Shown here: positions 36,027 through 48,453 of the stretch, one piece after another
Layout of the letters: every line of letters begins with the position of its first letter
Numbering within the stretch: the stretch's first letter is position 1
Assembly: GCF_001540865.1 (NCBI RefSeq)
Contig: NC_033633.1
Location: 5,640,046 to 5,704,045 of the forward strand
Origin: Ananas comosus
Lineage: Eukaryota; Streptophyta; Magnoliopsida; Poales; Bromeliaceae
Length of the DNA: 64,000 nucleotides
Direction of reading: 5' to 3'
Translations under genes and position numbers: made by a program
The notes under the pieces: model-generated
What the model saw: the letters and a program-made list of their open reading frames with translations, nothing else
What the model was told of the DNA's origin: nothing
Databases searched by the model: none

Positions 36027-37848
36027 ATGTTGCATATCTGCAGTTGGAACGTAAGGGGACTGAATGATCCCTCTAAAAGAAGAGCTGTCAAGTGTGTGGT
36101 GTCAAGGTTGAGAAATGTTGTATTATGTTTGCAGGAGACTAAAGTCGGTGTTGTATCTCTCACTTTTCTTCATCATATTTGCGGATTCTTTTTGATAAAA
36201 TGGCACTACATTAGCTCCAACGGTGCTTCTGGTGGATTCCTTACCTGTTGGAGCTCACGAGTTTCCTCTTGTAGGGAGGTGATCAAGAAAAACTTGTCCC
36301 TCACGCTCCAACTTTCCCATCTTCGGGGTGGAGAAAGCTTCTATATCACTAATGTATATGGCCTGCCAGCTTAGGAGGGCAAGGAAGATTTGTGTACGGA
36401 GCTGTTGCTTCTACGGGATATCTGAAAGGGTTGCTGGGTTCTTTGCAGTGACTTCAATTTTACTAGAACCCAGGATGAACGTAAAGATAGATTGTGGAGC
36501 AATAGGGCGACTCGTATGTTCAATGATCTTATTCGGGAACTTGCACTTTTGGATTTACCTATGGTTAACCAATCATTCACCTGGTCTAGTATGCAGAGCA
36601 TCCCTACTTTTGCGAAATTAGACCGCTTCCTTATTTCGACTGAGTAGGATAGAAAATTTCCTTTTTTGAAAGTAGAGGCGCGCACTACCCAGAATTACTT
36701 CAGATCACTACTGTGCCAACATTCACGGCCAAACTACGCCATAGCCGTAAATGGATACGCGAGTGGTGTAAGCATAGCTTTTACAATATCATGAAAGAAA
36801 AAATGGTTCTTCTACAAGAAATTCAACGTATAGATGGAGTGGAAGAACATATTGTCTTGTCAAAAGAGTTAATAGACAAGAGGGCGAATCACAAAGATAG
36901 GCTTTTAAGTGTACTCGTGGATGAGGAGATGCTATGAAAATGTCAAGCCAAGCTTCACTGGCTCCGAGAATGAGACGGAAACACAAAATACTTCCACGCA
37001 GTTGCCAATAACAGAAGGCGTTCCAACGAGATTGGCACAGTAGAGGCAATGGGAGAAAAATATATAATGAGGAGGAGAAGTCGTACTTCTGGAGAAAATT
37101 TAAAGAGCTTTTTGCACCTGAGGATTACAAACCAGCCGCGCATAGAGATTGGGGCGAGCTTTTCTAAACCAAACGAGTTTCTAATCCTGAATAGTTAACT
37201 ACTCCTTTTTCTTTAGAGGAGATTAAGAAGGCTATTTTCCAGTTATGAGGTGATAAAGCGCTTGGCCCAGATGGTTTCCCACTGAGTTTCTACTAGAGTT
37301 TTTGGGATGTCATCAAAGAGGACGTGTTCAATATTTTTTTTGAACTCTATGAGAAACGTATCTCTACACAATTGATTTTTCATATCTCTGCCTGATCCCT
37401 AAAAAGGAAGGTGTTCTACGAGCTAATGATTTTCGACCTATTAGCCTACTGAATAGTATACAGAAAATAATTTCCAAAGTGCCGACGAATAGACCAGGAG
37501 GAGTTATTCAAGAACTTATCTCTACAACCTAGTCTGCTTTCCTTAAAGGTAGACTGCTATCTGATGCTTTTGTCATGGCAAGAAAGTTGGTTGCATGGGG
37601 TTGTAAAGAATCTATAGAGGGGGTAGGAGTGAAGGTGGATTTTGTAAAAGCTTACGATAAGGTTAATTGGGTATTTCTTTTAAAAATTATAGAACTGTGG
37701 GGCTTCAATGCCAAATGGTGTTGATGGGTACAGGAGTGTATTTGTAATACCAAGGTGGCTGTAATGGTTAATGGTTCGCCTACTCATTGGATTAAAACAA
37801 GGAGTGTGAGGCAGGGTGATCCTCTTTTCCCATATCTTTTCTTACTGG
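36027..37848 (+). pseudogene. LINE ORF2: endonuclease and N-terminal reverse transcriptase
   Basis: It starts MLHICSWNVRGLNDPSKRRA, the APE-type endonuclease signature of plant LINEs, with LQETKV and SNGASGGFLTCW downstream. Frame changes occur after 36374. The reverse transcriptase begins with KALGPDGFPLSFY (about 37258), continues through SAFLKGRLLSDAF, VDFVKAYDKVNW and RQGDPLFPYLFLL, and stops where the hAT element inserted. Internal stops, for example in place of a Trp in the FNAKWC segment, show decay. Confidence 0.85.
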
Positions 37849-37957
37849 CAGTGATGAAGCTAGGACTTGATTACGAGATGGGCCAAAATACATACAAATT
37901 AAAATTTTAGCAAATAAATAAAATATATCTAATCAAAATTTTGATGAGGAAATATAT

Positions 37958-39788
37958 TGTCACGCCCCGGATTACACGTTTCCCCGGGCACGCCGACAAA
38001 TCTATCGTATACAAAAAAAATTTTCCCTGTATACGAAGTGATAGCTGTATCTGTAAACAAATTCAAGCTACAACTAGTAGTATAGAGCTGGTAAACTGAA
38101 TTGAATATAAATAAACATCAGGTCACTATACATACAAAGTCTCCCAGATACAACATCCCTCGCTCCAGCGAGTAACAAGCATAAGTATGTACATGAACCA
38201 AAAACCAAAACTACTTGTAGCTAATACTCCTCTAGTACTGCAATCAGGGAAGGGATCTAGCTCGCAACTCCCTTTCCACGATCAGAATCGATGACAGCAA
38301 CAGTCGCAGAAGAAGGCTCTGTAAAAAAGGGTCAACAACTGGGTGTGAGAACTACTGCAAAAAAAACTAGTCCTTAGTGGGTACCGCTACCGACCTCAAC
38401 GGCTCACTCACTAAGTTTACAGAAAGTATGCACAAGGATAGTAAAGGAAGCTGAAACAACTCTACAGCTACACGCCACTATACTACCGCTAATCACTACT
38501 CTGTAGATAAAGAAATGCACACTCTGACCCAATCTCACTAAGGATTGTGAACGCACCCGTCCCGCCAGTCGAAGCTACACCAACCACCACCACGCTGGGT
38601 AGTTGGTGAAAAGCAAGTCCAAACCGGACACTACGACCTCAACGCAAACGCACAAAGCCTAACTCCGGAGTGGCACTCGTGGGCACTACCCAACCGAGTA
38701 TGCAAGCGTGTCTCTGCCGAGCTCAATCAGGCTCTCACAGGCTATAATCAAAACAAATAGGTCTAACTGGTCTAACAACCTAAACTCACGTACCCTTGGC
38801 ACAATGTGATGCAAAAACAGCAATCTGATTCCACCGTCAATCGCGACGGCACCCGACAGCCCGAAACAGTCTACACACTACTGTAAAATAAGTTCGGCAT
38901 CCCAGCACGAGCGTAAACTCATCCTACACTAATATGGGGATCCACCGCATACAAATAGCGGCGATACAAAAGAACCACAGCGCCTAAAGCTATCTGAGTA
39001 TCAAATGCGCACTAACAGCGTGATACAAAGCGCAACAACTTCAGAAGCTGTCTGAGTATCAAATGCGCACTAACAGCGTGGATACAAAAAGCTATCTGAG
39101 TATCAAATGCGCACTAACAGCGTGGAACAAGGCGCAACAGCTTCAGAAGCTAAATCTGGTATTTTTTTAGAAAGTGACAGTGTAGAATCTATATATTTTC
39201 TCCTAAGTCAATTCCAAGTCCAACATGTAAAATTAAACTACTAGCTTAACTTCAAATTCAGATTTAAACACTAATCCATGAGTTCGAGTACTAGCAAGAA
39301 GATAAACAAATAATACATGTCGACAAATGCTAAAACTTAGAAGATATTCCGACGATTTCGGTAAACTCCAACCCACCTCGACACGCTAGTCCAACTACGG
39401 CGAGAAGTCGAAAAGAGAGGAAAACACGCGCTCGCCCGGCCTCCAACGGTGCAACCGCGACGCCCACGCGCTTGAACGACTCTCCGGCGCAAAGTCGATG
39501 ACGATCCGGGCTTGATCCGCACTCTCCACCAAGCCACGATTAAACTAGAGAGAGAGAGGGAAATGATAATTAACTTCACTCCCTGCCTCTCCACAACTAA
39601 TTAAAGCTGTGGGGATAAGGATGGGAGAAGCACGTGGACTCCACCGCTTAAATAAAGCCAAATTGCCAACAAGCCCCTCTATAACTATGTGTTCCACTTT
39701 AGGCCTCTACCATATAAATCTTGAGTTTCAAAGTCCATTTTTACGTCTATTTTGCGCAAAACGTCTCCAACTCAATCAAGTATAAACA
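37958..39788 (-). mobile_element. Solo LTR (1.8 kb) nested in the hAT element
   Basis: It begins TGTCACGCCCCGGATTACAC and ends '...tataaaca', with TATAT before and TATAC after. In minus orientation it closely follows the order of the Tekay-like LTR at 25071-26663, including the shared block around 'tttgcgcaaaacgtctccaa' near 39750 and the hairpin at 38345-38385. No internal region is present. Confidence 0.85.
38985..39150. repeat. Imperfect tandem repeat inside the solo LTR
   Basis: The block 'ctgagtatcaaatgcgcact' followed by 'aacagcgtg' occurs three times with variable spacers ('aaagcgcaacaacttcagaa'). It is absent or single in the related LTRs. Confidence 0.75.
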
Positions 39789-40322
39789 TATACTGTAACC
39801 TTACCAATTTGCTAAGGTTCAGTATATCAAATATATTGACTAAATTGTTAGTGTAAAAAAAACATTACCTTTTTTTATTTATACTTACTTAACTTTTAAT
39901 TATTTTATTTATATTATTTCACTCAAATAATTTTAAAATTTACTAAATCTAATAGTAATTCGGTTAATAATTTAATTTCTTAATTTTTACTAAATACAAT
40001 TGTGATAATTGATTATTATTAGTTGACCGAGCTATTAACTTTAATATAATCTTTTTAATTAAATAAAATTTTATCTAAAATAATTAGAAATTATGAAAGT
40101 ATTTACTAAATAACAAAAATTAAAATAAATTTAGAGTTGAGAAAGTATTATGTTTGCGCCAAGAACTTTTTTAAAAGATAGGTTGGTCAATATACTTTTG
40201 AGATTAAACAAAAATAAATCTTTTAAATATTTTATATGAAAAGGACTATAATGCAAATTTTGAAAAAGCTGGGAGGCCATGGCCCCCCTCAGCCCACACA
40301 TAGCTCCGCCCCTGCTTACTGG

Positions 40323-41943
40323 TTGCTGAGTGCCTAGCTAGGATGACAAAAAGACAAATAAAAATAATTTGATCAAAGTGATTGGACCCTTCGAGGAAAG
40401 TTTAGTGACACTTATCCAATATGCAGATGACATTTTTTTCTTTTGTGTGGCAAAGAAGAAATATTTGAAGAATATTCGGTTCATGTGGGGCTTGTTTGAG
40501 TGGGCCTCAAGTGTGAAGGTAAATAAAGAGAAAATTGAAATATTTTACTTCGGGAAGAGGCAGAGAAAAGACACAAGACTTGCCAAATATCTGGGATGCA
40601 CGATAGGAAAATTGCCTACCAGATATTTGGAATTACTACTGTCAAATAAGATGCTGCGCAAAGAGGACTGGATGGGGATCATTGATAAGATTCAAAAAAG
40701 AATTGATAGGTGGCAAGCAAAACTATTGTCAAAAGGAGGTGGCTAACTTTGGTAAACTTGGTACTTACTAATTTGCTATTATATTTTTCTCTATATATAA
40801 GGCTCCTAAATGGGTAATAAAAAGGATTGAGGCATTATGCCGTGATTTTTTCTGGAAAGGTAGGGCAACTGCTAAAGGTGGCACATGTATGGTAGCATGG
40901 AAAAGTATTTGCAGAGATAAGAAGGAAGGTGGGCTCGGTGTGAAGGATCTCGCCTCAATGAATGATGCACTAATCTCAAAATGATGGTGACGCTTATTTA
41001 CTGAACGACAACTACAATAGAACACCCTTATTAGAATCCTATATTACAATAGGAGAAAACCATTAGGTGAAGGGAGAACGTTTCGACCTCTTTCTCAATG
41101 GTGGAAGAGTGTGCTACTAAGGATATCTTTAAAAGTGGCACCTGTTTTGCTCTCGGAGATGGATGGTCTATTGACTTATGGTTGGATAGGTGGTGTGGTG
41201 ATGCCTCATTGAAGACACTTTTTCCTAATATCTATGATTTAGTAACTTTGAAGGGTGTTCTAATTAAGGAGTGTATCTCTTCTCAAGGTTGGAGATGGAG
41301 AAAGATCTTAAGAGGGGCTAGGATTGGGTTGCCTAGAGGCGATAACAGAATTAGAGAACTCAAAGAGTTACTTTCAAGATTCCATGTCGCTGACACACCC
41401 GATGAGCTACGATGGAGATGGGATGCAAGTTTGTGTTTTACAGGTAAATTGGTTTAGAAATTGATCAATGACGGTGGCATTCGAAACATCCTTCCACAAA
41501 AAGTTTGGGTACTTAAAATACCGCCTAAAGTTAAGATTTTCATCTGGCTAGCCCTTAAGAAGCGTTTACCTACAATAGATAACCTACTTAAAAAAGATTG
41601 GTCCGGAAACCAACAGTGTATTTTGTGCGGCAGTGAACTCGAAACTGGCGATCATATGCTTGTGGGTTGCATTTTTAGTAGGTATTTATTATTCAATATC
41701 TTCGAAAGAAGAGTTATCACGAGGTCGGCGAAGGGAGTCAAGGGACTTTGGGAGTATATACTGGAAAACAGTACCCAAGGGCCAGCTGAGAAGGAGCTGG
41801 CTAGTTTGGCGGCTTGTTGGTGGATGATTTGGCGAGAAAGAAAAAATGCGATTTTTAGAAATCAATCTTTCGACGCCTTAGTGGTTATCAGACAAATCCA
41901 TGAAATGATAAGGGAATGGGCTAAGTTTTGCAACTCTAAGTGA
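40323..41943 (+). pseudogene. LINE ORF2: RT catalytic part and zf-RVT region
   Basis: After the hAT insertion the reverse transcriptase resumes. The catalytic YADD is at 40420-40431 (LIQYADDIFFF), followed by an RT-thumb-like segment. The C-terminal part (41461-41943) has the zf-RVT pattern KVKIFIWLALKKRLPT, then CILCGSELETGDHMLVGC. Frame breaks occur near 40746, 40983 and at a single stop at 41458-41460. Confidence 0.85.
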
Positions 41944-42123
41944 CCTTTTATTTTTTACTTTTATTTATTTATGTATTTATTTTTCTTTCATGTAACTGTT
42001 TGATCCATTCGAAGCCCTGTTGCCTCAACGTTTGTAGCAGAATTTATTTTCCAAATGAATGAAGTGGGTAGCGTGCTACCTTCATCTCAAAAACTAAACA
42101 AATAAATAAATAAATAAACTCAC

Positions 42124-42497
42124 TCTCATTTTTCCCCCTTTTTCTTAATTTTGAGTTTGAACTTTCTACTGGAGGAGCCTGCGAATTATTCAATTTCTTA
42201 ACCATAGCTCGATTATCTCCTGCAAATAATGTCGAGCCAAAGGAGTCACATGATGATAGGTCCAAAGAGCGAAAAAAAGGTTTGCAGCAGGACAGCAGAG
42301 TTTTACCTAGATCTGTAGAGTTTGCTTCTTTAGGCCGGCCTGCATCAAATAAATAGCCATGACCGGGTACTTTCTTCAAACTAACAGGAACATTTCTTAA
42401 CGGAATATTTGGCAACGAACTATTGGTGTTAAGAACATGTCCCTCTTCTGTATAAGTGAACCACAAAGGAAATATGGTACACGGTTCCGGTTCGGAT
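42124..42497 (-). pseudogene. Penultimate exon of the AT-hook/WD40 gene (frameshifted)
   Basis: The acceptor AG lies just above 42497 (TTAAAG before ATCCGAACC) and the donor GTGAGT just below 42124. Entering in phase from exon 43139-43311 gives DPNRNRVPYFLCGSLI. The conserved continuation EEGHVLNTNSSLPNIPLR is in another frame, so about one base is missing near 42452. The exon ends KLRKRGKNE. The LINE tail starts about 5 bp beyond the donor. Confidence 0.7.
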
Positions 42498-43138
42498 CTT
42501 TAACATAATTTGCACTAAGCTACAACGAAAAACAATTAGGTAGATTGTTTAGAAGTTCTCCCTATCTATTAAATATTAATCTTTTATAAATTTAGATGTA
42601 TTTAGGATTAGTGCAAAATAAAAAACCTGGTGCATGAGGTAGTTTATCTGAAAGCGGACTACTAAACTATCTGCACTACAATAGGCAACAACACCTAAAC
42701 AATAATATGCATATTTATTAAATACATATAAAAGATTCATTTTCAAGTGAACTAACTATCTAGTTTTTACTGCCTTCAGCATATTTACTAAATACATATA
42801 AAAGACCATTTTCAAGTAAACTACCTAGATTTTACAACCTTCTACAGGAATGTTATGAAGTTATGTGTATATTGAACATGAATGGAAATATCAGGCCTCA
42901 ATTTGATGGCATAGACTAGCTTGATCTTCAGTAGATTGCCAAGGCAACTCACAGCATAGGTTTAAGCACTTCCAAGCATATTTGGTAGAACTTTATCCTA
43001 AACGACACACCAAGCGCTGTTTGGAGATGTTACAATTTTATGACAGCCAATTATTCCAAACTGCATATGGTAGGAATGCCAATGAACTGCAAGCTAATTC
43101 CTCTTTATATACATCAAACAACGTACATATAAGCGTAC
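42498..43138. other. Intron of the AT-hook/WD40 gene
   Basis: AT-rich sequence between two well-bordered exons. No inserted element is recognised. Confidence 0.6.
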
Positions 43139-43311
43139 CTGTAGTTTGTGATACTTGGACGCTCCAAATTGCAAATGCTGAACATGTAAAACCATGTAAA
43201 TCCTGATACTTTGGTCCAGCAAATGGGCCTCCAGTGACAGGAACATCATTTGCAGCTTTTGTTAAGCTTAGGATCCTCATAGTGCCATCATCAAATGATA
43301 TGACAAGCCAT
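43139..43311 (-). pseudogene. WD40-region exon (WLVISFDDGT...)
   Basis: Acceptor TTTAG|ATGG and donor ACAG|GTACGC are in good context. It encodes WLVISFDDGTMRILSLTKA, then QDLHGFTCSAFAIWSVQVSQ. It joins the 43715-43792 exon in frame (DLR|W). It is intact itself. Confidence 0.85.
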
Positions 43312-43714
43312 CTAAATGGGAGAATAATGAAATTCACAGTTCTGTTAGTAAGACAGATAGTGATCTTATGATAACTACCAGAACAGAAAGCAAAAACAGA
43401 GGTGGTTTTTACCTTTCACTAAAATTTATTAAACCCTATACTCCCACTCGTACATATCAAACCCAATACTAACTTATAATTATTCCACCTTAGAAAGTAG
43501 GGCTATGCCTGCATTTATGTATTTCAAAAGATGCATGCGCACATACAAATAGACGATACATATACACCCTAACAAAACCCTTTCTGAAGAGGCTAGCGCA
43601 GTTCCTGTTAAACTATATGATAAGGTAGAGAGTGCTCACAAGGGAACGTGGCGAAGAGCTCACAGACAAGCAAACCATAGCACACTAAGCCCATTAACAA
43701 GAATGTAATATTAC

Positions 43715-43792
43715 CTCAAATCCTTTATCCAATCAAGACTCAAAACAGGTCTTTGAGCAGGATTAAGGTCCCATAATGGTAGGAATGGATCT
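43715..43792 (-). pseudogene. WD40-region exon (DPFLPLWDLNPAQ...)
   Basis: 78 bp with acceptor CTTCAG and donor GTAATA. It encodes DPFLPLWDLNPAQRPVLSLD, then WIKDLR, a highly conserved block in this plant protein family. Confidence 0.85.
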
Positions 43793-43888
43793 CTGAAGCG
43801 TGCAATCATTGTTTACATGTTAAACCCTATATAGAGTCAGAGCAAACAAAAAATTAAAATGCACGATGCCGTAGAGGAAAATACATAC

Positions 43889-43954
43889 CGCACATCCCAC
43901 AATTTTAGACCTTCATGTCCAGCAGTCACAAATAGATTAGGATTCTCCCCATCA
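43889..43954 (-). pseudogene. WD40-region exon (DGENPNLFVTAGHEG...)
   Basis: 66 bp with acceptor ATGCAG and donor GTATGT. It encodes DGENPNLFVTAGHEGLKLWD, then VR, a clear WD-repeat end. The adjoining upstream exon, which should encode an 'AWAP'-like segment, was not found between here and 54455. Confidence 0.85.
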
Positions 43955-45034
43955 CTGCATATAGAATAAAACAGCAGTGTTCAGCTTAATTTTCATAGAA
44001 GAAAAAAAGAAAGGAACAAATTAATCTATTTTTAATTTCTAATGATATACTTATAACACGAATACAGTGTTATCTTCAGACAACATAAATGGAAGATTCC
44101 ATAAGGCAAACATACATGTCAATTGCAATTTCAGATTGATAACTTTTCAACATTTTGCTACACAAAAATGACATGCGCTCAACATAAGATCATGCAAAAT
44201 ATCACACTGTAAATGTGGAAAGCTTGGTAGCGAAACAAGAACCATTAAAAGATTGATTGTATTCATCCCTCTATCACAACCAACTTTAATAGCATAAAAT
44301 CCACACTGCACCGGAAAACCAAACAACAAGTCCTTCAGTATTCTTACATGGAATGCCCAAGGTATTAGTAATCATAGGTTTCCAATAAAATTTCTAGTCA
44401 TCAGCTGCAAGTTTGTCAATTGTCGTTTCCTGTTGAGGCTTCAGTACGACATAGGGGGTGTTTGGCCTAGCTTTTAAAAAATGCTTTTGGGTTGAAAAGT
44501 GATTTTTGGCTCAATAGAGCGTTTGGCAACCTAATTTTTAAAATCTGATTCTACATTTCAGAATCAGAAAACTGATTTTGAAGGCCCCTGAATCAGAAGC
44601 AAAAAAAAAAGCTGTTTCTTAAAATCTGATTCTGATTTTGGACTCAAACTTTAAATTTTTATTTTAACTTTAAATTCAATGTTTAAATTTAAATTTAATT
44701 TTCAGATTCATTTTTGAATTTTTAAATTTTAAATTCTAAATTTTTAAATTTGAAAAATAGATTTCAAATATTAAATTTTAAGATTCAAATCTCAAATTTT
44801 AGATTTTCAAATTTCAAATTTAAAATTTAACATAAAATTTAAAATAAAATTTAAAATTTGACATTTTATATTTTAAAATTTAAATTTAAAAATTTAAAAA
44901 TTTTAAATTCTAAATTACAAGTTTTAATCTTCAAATTATAAATTTCAAAATTTTAAATATTCAAATTTTATATTTTAAATATTCAAATTTTAAATTTTAT
45001 ATTTTAAATTTCATAATTGAAATTTGAAATTTAA

Positions 45035-46638
45035 TGTAGTATCCTAGGTGGAATAGGGAGTTGGTAAAAGGGCCTTTTGGTCATTTGCCAATCCTTATCA
45101 ATTCCACCGCCTTAATTAGAGGTGGCAGGCAGTGGAGGAGCTTTGGGAGGTTGCTAATTTAATTTTTTTTCTTTCTTCTCTCTCTCTCTAGACTTTGAAC
45201 GTGAGTTGGGTGGAGACTTCGGTTGGGATTTGGATCGACGTCGACTTCGTGCTGGCGAGCTGTTTGAGCCTACGTGCGTCGTGGTAGCGCCGTTGGAGGC
45301 CGGGCGAGCACGGGATTTCTTCTCCTATCGACTTCTCGCCGTTGTTGGATTAGCGTTCGAGGTGGGTTAATCATCGGGTTTCTACTCCTAAGCCTAGTTG
45401 ACAGCGTGTATTTTTGGGTCTTCGTATATCTTTTTTATTTTAGCTCGAATTCGTGATTGGCATATTTATATGTGGAATCTGAGTTTGGAGCATAAAGTAA
45501 TAATTTTAGACAATTTATACATGTTGGACGTGGATTTGACTTAGGAAAAAACCAGCGATTCTACACTGTCATATATTAACGCTACCAGATTTAGCTCTAG
45601 GAGCCGTAGTTGTTTGTATCGCCACAGTTTGTGGGTGGGGGATACCCAGGATAGTGTCGAATAATTTTACGCTCGTACTGGGATGCTGAGCTTATTTTTA
45701 TAGTATTGTTCAGACTGTTCCAGATTGTCGGGAACCGTTGAGGTTGACGGTGGACCCAGATTACTGTTTTTGCATCAGATTGTGCCGAGGGCACGTGCGT
45801 TTTGGTTATTAGATCTGTTAGACCCTGTTTACTTGATTTTAGCCTGTGAGAGCCTGATTGAGCTCGACAGAGATACGCTTGCATACTCGGTTGGGTAGTG
45901 CCCACGAGTGCCACTCCGGAGTCTGGCTTTGTGCGTTTGTGTTGGTGTCGTACTGTCCTGGTTGGACTTGCTTTCCACGGACTGCTTAGTGTGGAGGTAG
46001 CTTTAGCTTCAACAGGCGGGACGGGTGTGTTCACAGTCCCTGGGACGGGTATGTTTACAATCCCTAGTGAGATTGGGCGAGGATTGACATTTACTACAGA
46101 TGGTTAGTGTTAGAACATGATAGTGTAGTGACATTTAGCTATAGATTTATTCCAGCTTTTCCTACTATTCCTGCTTACTTCTGTAGACTTGGTGGATGAA
46201 CCGATGATTTTTGAGAGCGGTACCCACTGAGGACAACTTTTGTAGTAGTTCTCACGCCCAGTTGTTACCTTTCATTTTGCAGAGCCGTCGTCTGCGGCTG
46301 CTGCTACTGCTGATCTTGATCGTGGCAAGGGCGTCGTGAGTTAGAGCCGTACCAGACGAGCCAGAGCTAGTGGAGTACCAGTTACAGATAGTTGTAGTTT
46401 TTGAGTTCATATACATACTATTGCTGTATCTCGCTGGGCAAGTTGTTTGTATACCTGGATGTTTGTATGTATAGTGAACTTCAGTTTTATATATCTCATT
46501 TCTTTTAGCAGCTCTATACTACTAGTTGTAGTATTGTATGATTACAGGTACAGCTATCGCTTCGTATACAAGAAAAATTTCTTTCTATACGGCGGATTTG
46601 TCGGCGTGCCCGGGGAACGAGTAATCCGGGGCGTGACA
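45035..46638 (+). repeat. 5' LTR of the Tekay element
   Basis: Starts TGTAGTATCCTAGGTGG and ends GGGGCGTGACA. The hairpin 'cactgaggacaacttttgta' / 'gtagttctcacgccc' is at 46226-46262, then 'ttcattttgcag', which resembles a 3' splice site. Confidence 0.95.
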
Positions 46639-46645
46639 GGTTAAG

Positions 46646-46657
46646 TTGGTATCAGAA
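46646..46657 (+). other. Primer-binding site (initiator tRNA-Met)
   Basis: TTGGTATCAGAA, a close match to the plant tRNA-iMet primer-binding sequence, lies 7 bp after the 5' LTR. Confidence 0.85.
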
Positions 46658-46940
46658 CTTAGAATTAGGTCGTTGGGACCTAGATAACCTAAGTTTGGCA
46701 AACCTTAGGAGGGCAAGACGCGAGAGGCGTGATTTATCACGAAAGTCAATGATTGAATTGTTTTAACTCCTCCTAGAATGGAGTGAGTGATTGAAGGAGT
46801 GCCTGTTTCGGTCCAGAAAAATTATGTTGGCTGCAGACGACATAATTTTGAGGAGAAACAGGGGCCGCCTTCTAGACTTTCGCTTGATTGGGTCGAGAGT
46901 GTTTGTGTTTTATTTAACCCTCTTTTCTTTTTGGACAGCT

Positions 46941-48365
46941 ATGTATCGACGTCGTGGTCGACCGTCGTTGCGGGAGCATGCATAGTCGACGCAGGAGTGT
47001 GCCGTACCTCCTGAGATGCCTGAGCAGGCAGAGCCGAGTGCGCGACCAGAGGCGAGCGCACCCCCTGACTTAAGGGTGCAGTTGGCTGCCTTGACAGAGG
47101 TGACGAGGTAGCAGGGGGAGTTGTTACAGAGGATATGTGAGAGGTTAGCTCCACTCCAGAGCACAGTACCAGAGCAGCTAGTTCCACCTTCGTCTACACC
47201 AGCAACAGTACCCCCACCAGTGGCAGTTCCTCCAGGGCCAGTTGCAGCTTTTGGTGAGGCCCCACAGCTGACTGAGGCTGAGCATGAGTGGATGGCTGAG
47301 AGACTCGCCCGCTTTCATCGTTTTGATCCACCGACCTTTGATGGCAGATATTCAGAGGCCTGGGTTGTCGAGGACCGGGTTATCACGATAGAGAAACTGT
47401 TCGAGGATTTATTTATTCTTGAGCGGGAGCAGGTACACCTGGGAGTTTACTGCTTGACAGGAGATGCACTTGCATGGTGGAAGAGAGTGAGACGAGATTA
47501 CAGGTTGGTGACTTTGCAGATGAGATGGGATGAGTTCTGCGGCATGCTGTATGGGATGTATTTTCCCAACAGTGTAAAGCAGAAGCTCGAGGAGGATTTG
47601 AAGAAGCTTCAGCAAGGAGAGCGACCAGTTCAGGAGTACATCCGTGAGTTTACTCGACTCCTGAACTGTGTTCCATTTGTGGCCCGGGACGAGGTGCACA
47701 GAGTTTACCTATTTGAGCGAGGTTTGAGGCCGGAAATCTTCAGGTTCGTTCAGGCGCAGAGGTTGAGGACCTTGGACATGTCTATGGAGCATGCTCTTTG
47801 GGTAGAGAGAGGTGATGCATCGATCCGTGAGCGGATGCAGATACAGGAGCAAGGTCAGGATAGGAAGCGCCCGGCTCCAGACGACGAAGGACAGTCGAGT
47901 AGCAAGCGTCCGCCGAGACCTCCACGATCACACTCTCAGGGTCGTGGGTCTTCGGGGTGTCAGCGTTCTGGAGGACCTCGTCAGCAGAGGTAGTCACAGG
48001 GACCGCCGCAGTGTGTGATTTGTGGAGGACCATACTGGCATCGACAGTGTGAGCAGCGAAAGGGCCGGTGTTATGGATGTGGACAGCCAAGACATATGAG
48101 GGCAGTTTGTCCTCGAGCAGCATCACCAGCACCCTCATCAGCATCAGCTCAGCCTGTACCTCAGCAGTCTTACAGGGCGCCACTGAGCTACCGCCAGGAG
48201 GATAGAGCATCCATGCCACGTCAGGGTGAGCGGCGACAGCAGGCTCCGAGTGGCAGAGTCTACGTAGCCCAGGTGGAGGACTCTTCAGCAGCCGATCGAG
48301 TGGTGGCAGGTATTATTTTGATTTTCAGCATTAGAGCTCGTACTCTTTTTGATACCGGTGCCTGA
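46941..48365 (+). pseudogene. Tekay gag with zinc knuckle and start of protease (in-frame stops)
   Basis: From ATG 46941 (MYRRRGRPSLRE) one frame runs through the capsid region (FDPPTFDGRYSEAW, then LTGDALAWWKRV, then GERPVQEYIREFTRLL) and a CCHC knuckle (CYGCGQPRHMRAVC near 48085) to the protease motif LFDTGA. TAG codons at 46983, 47109 and 47991 look like CAG-to-TAG changes, and TGA at 48363 follows DTGA in place of the usual serine. The capsid part (47121-47993) is otherwise well preserved. Confidence 0.9.
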
Positions 48366-48453
48366 CATTCTTTTGTTAGTCAAGCATTTGCATTATTGCA
48401 TGGTCTAGAGTTAGGGTCATTGTCACAGGCACGAGAGGTGCAGATCCCCAACC

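Larger units (their letters stand above)
37849..40314. mobile_element. Non-autonomous hAT-type element, 8-bp TSD CTTACTGG, in the LINE RT; hosts a solo LTR
   Basis: The same eight bases CTTACTGG stand at 37841-37848 and 40315-40322. The left end CAGTGATGAAGCTAGG and the inverse complement of the right end (CAGGGGCGGAGCTATG) form imperfect 16-bp terminal repeats. Joining the two target copies restores the LINE reading FPYLFLLVAECLARM. An 8-bp TSD with CAG...CTG ends is typical of hAT elements. About 635 bp remains once the solo LTR at 37958-39788 is set aside. No transposase is present. Confidence 0.8.
35560..42118 (+). mobile_element. LINE retrotransposon (5'-truncated, degenerate), interrupted by a hAT element
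   Basis: In plus orientation it holds an ORF1 remnant (35576-35971), an endonuclease (36027-36640), reverse transcriptase (about 37150-37848, resuming 40323-40746) and a C-terminal zf-RVT region (41098-41943). It ends in an (AAAT)n-type tail at about 42098-42118. It lies antisense in the last intron of the AT-hook/WD40 gene; the tail ends about 5 bp from that intron's donor site. Many stops and shifts show it is dead. The exact 5' edge and target duplication were not identified. Confidence 0.85.
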
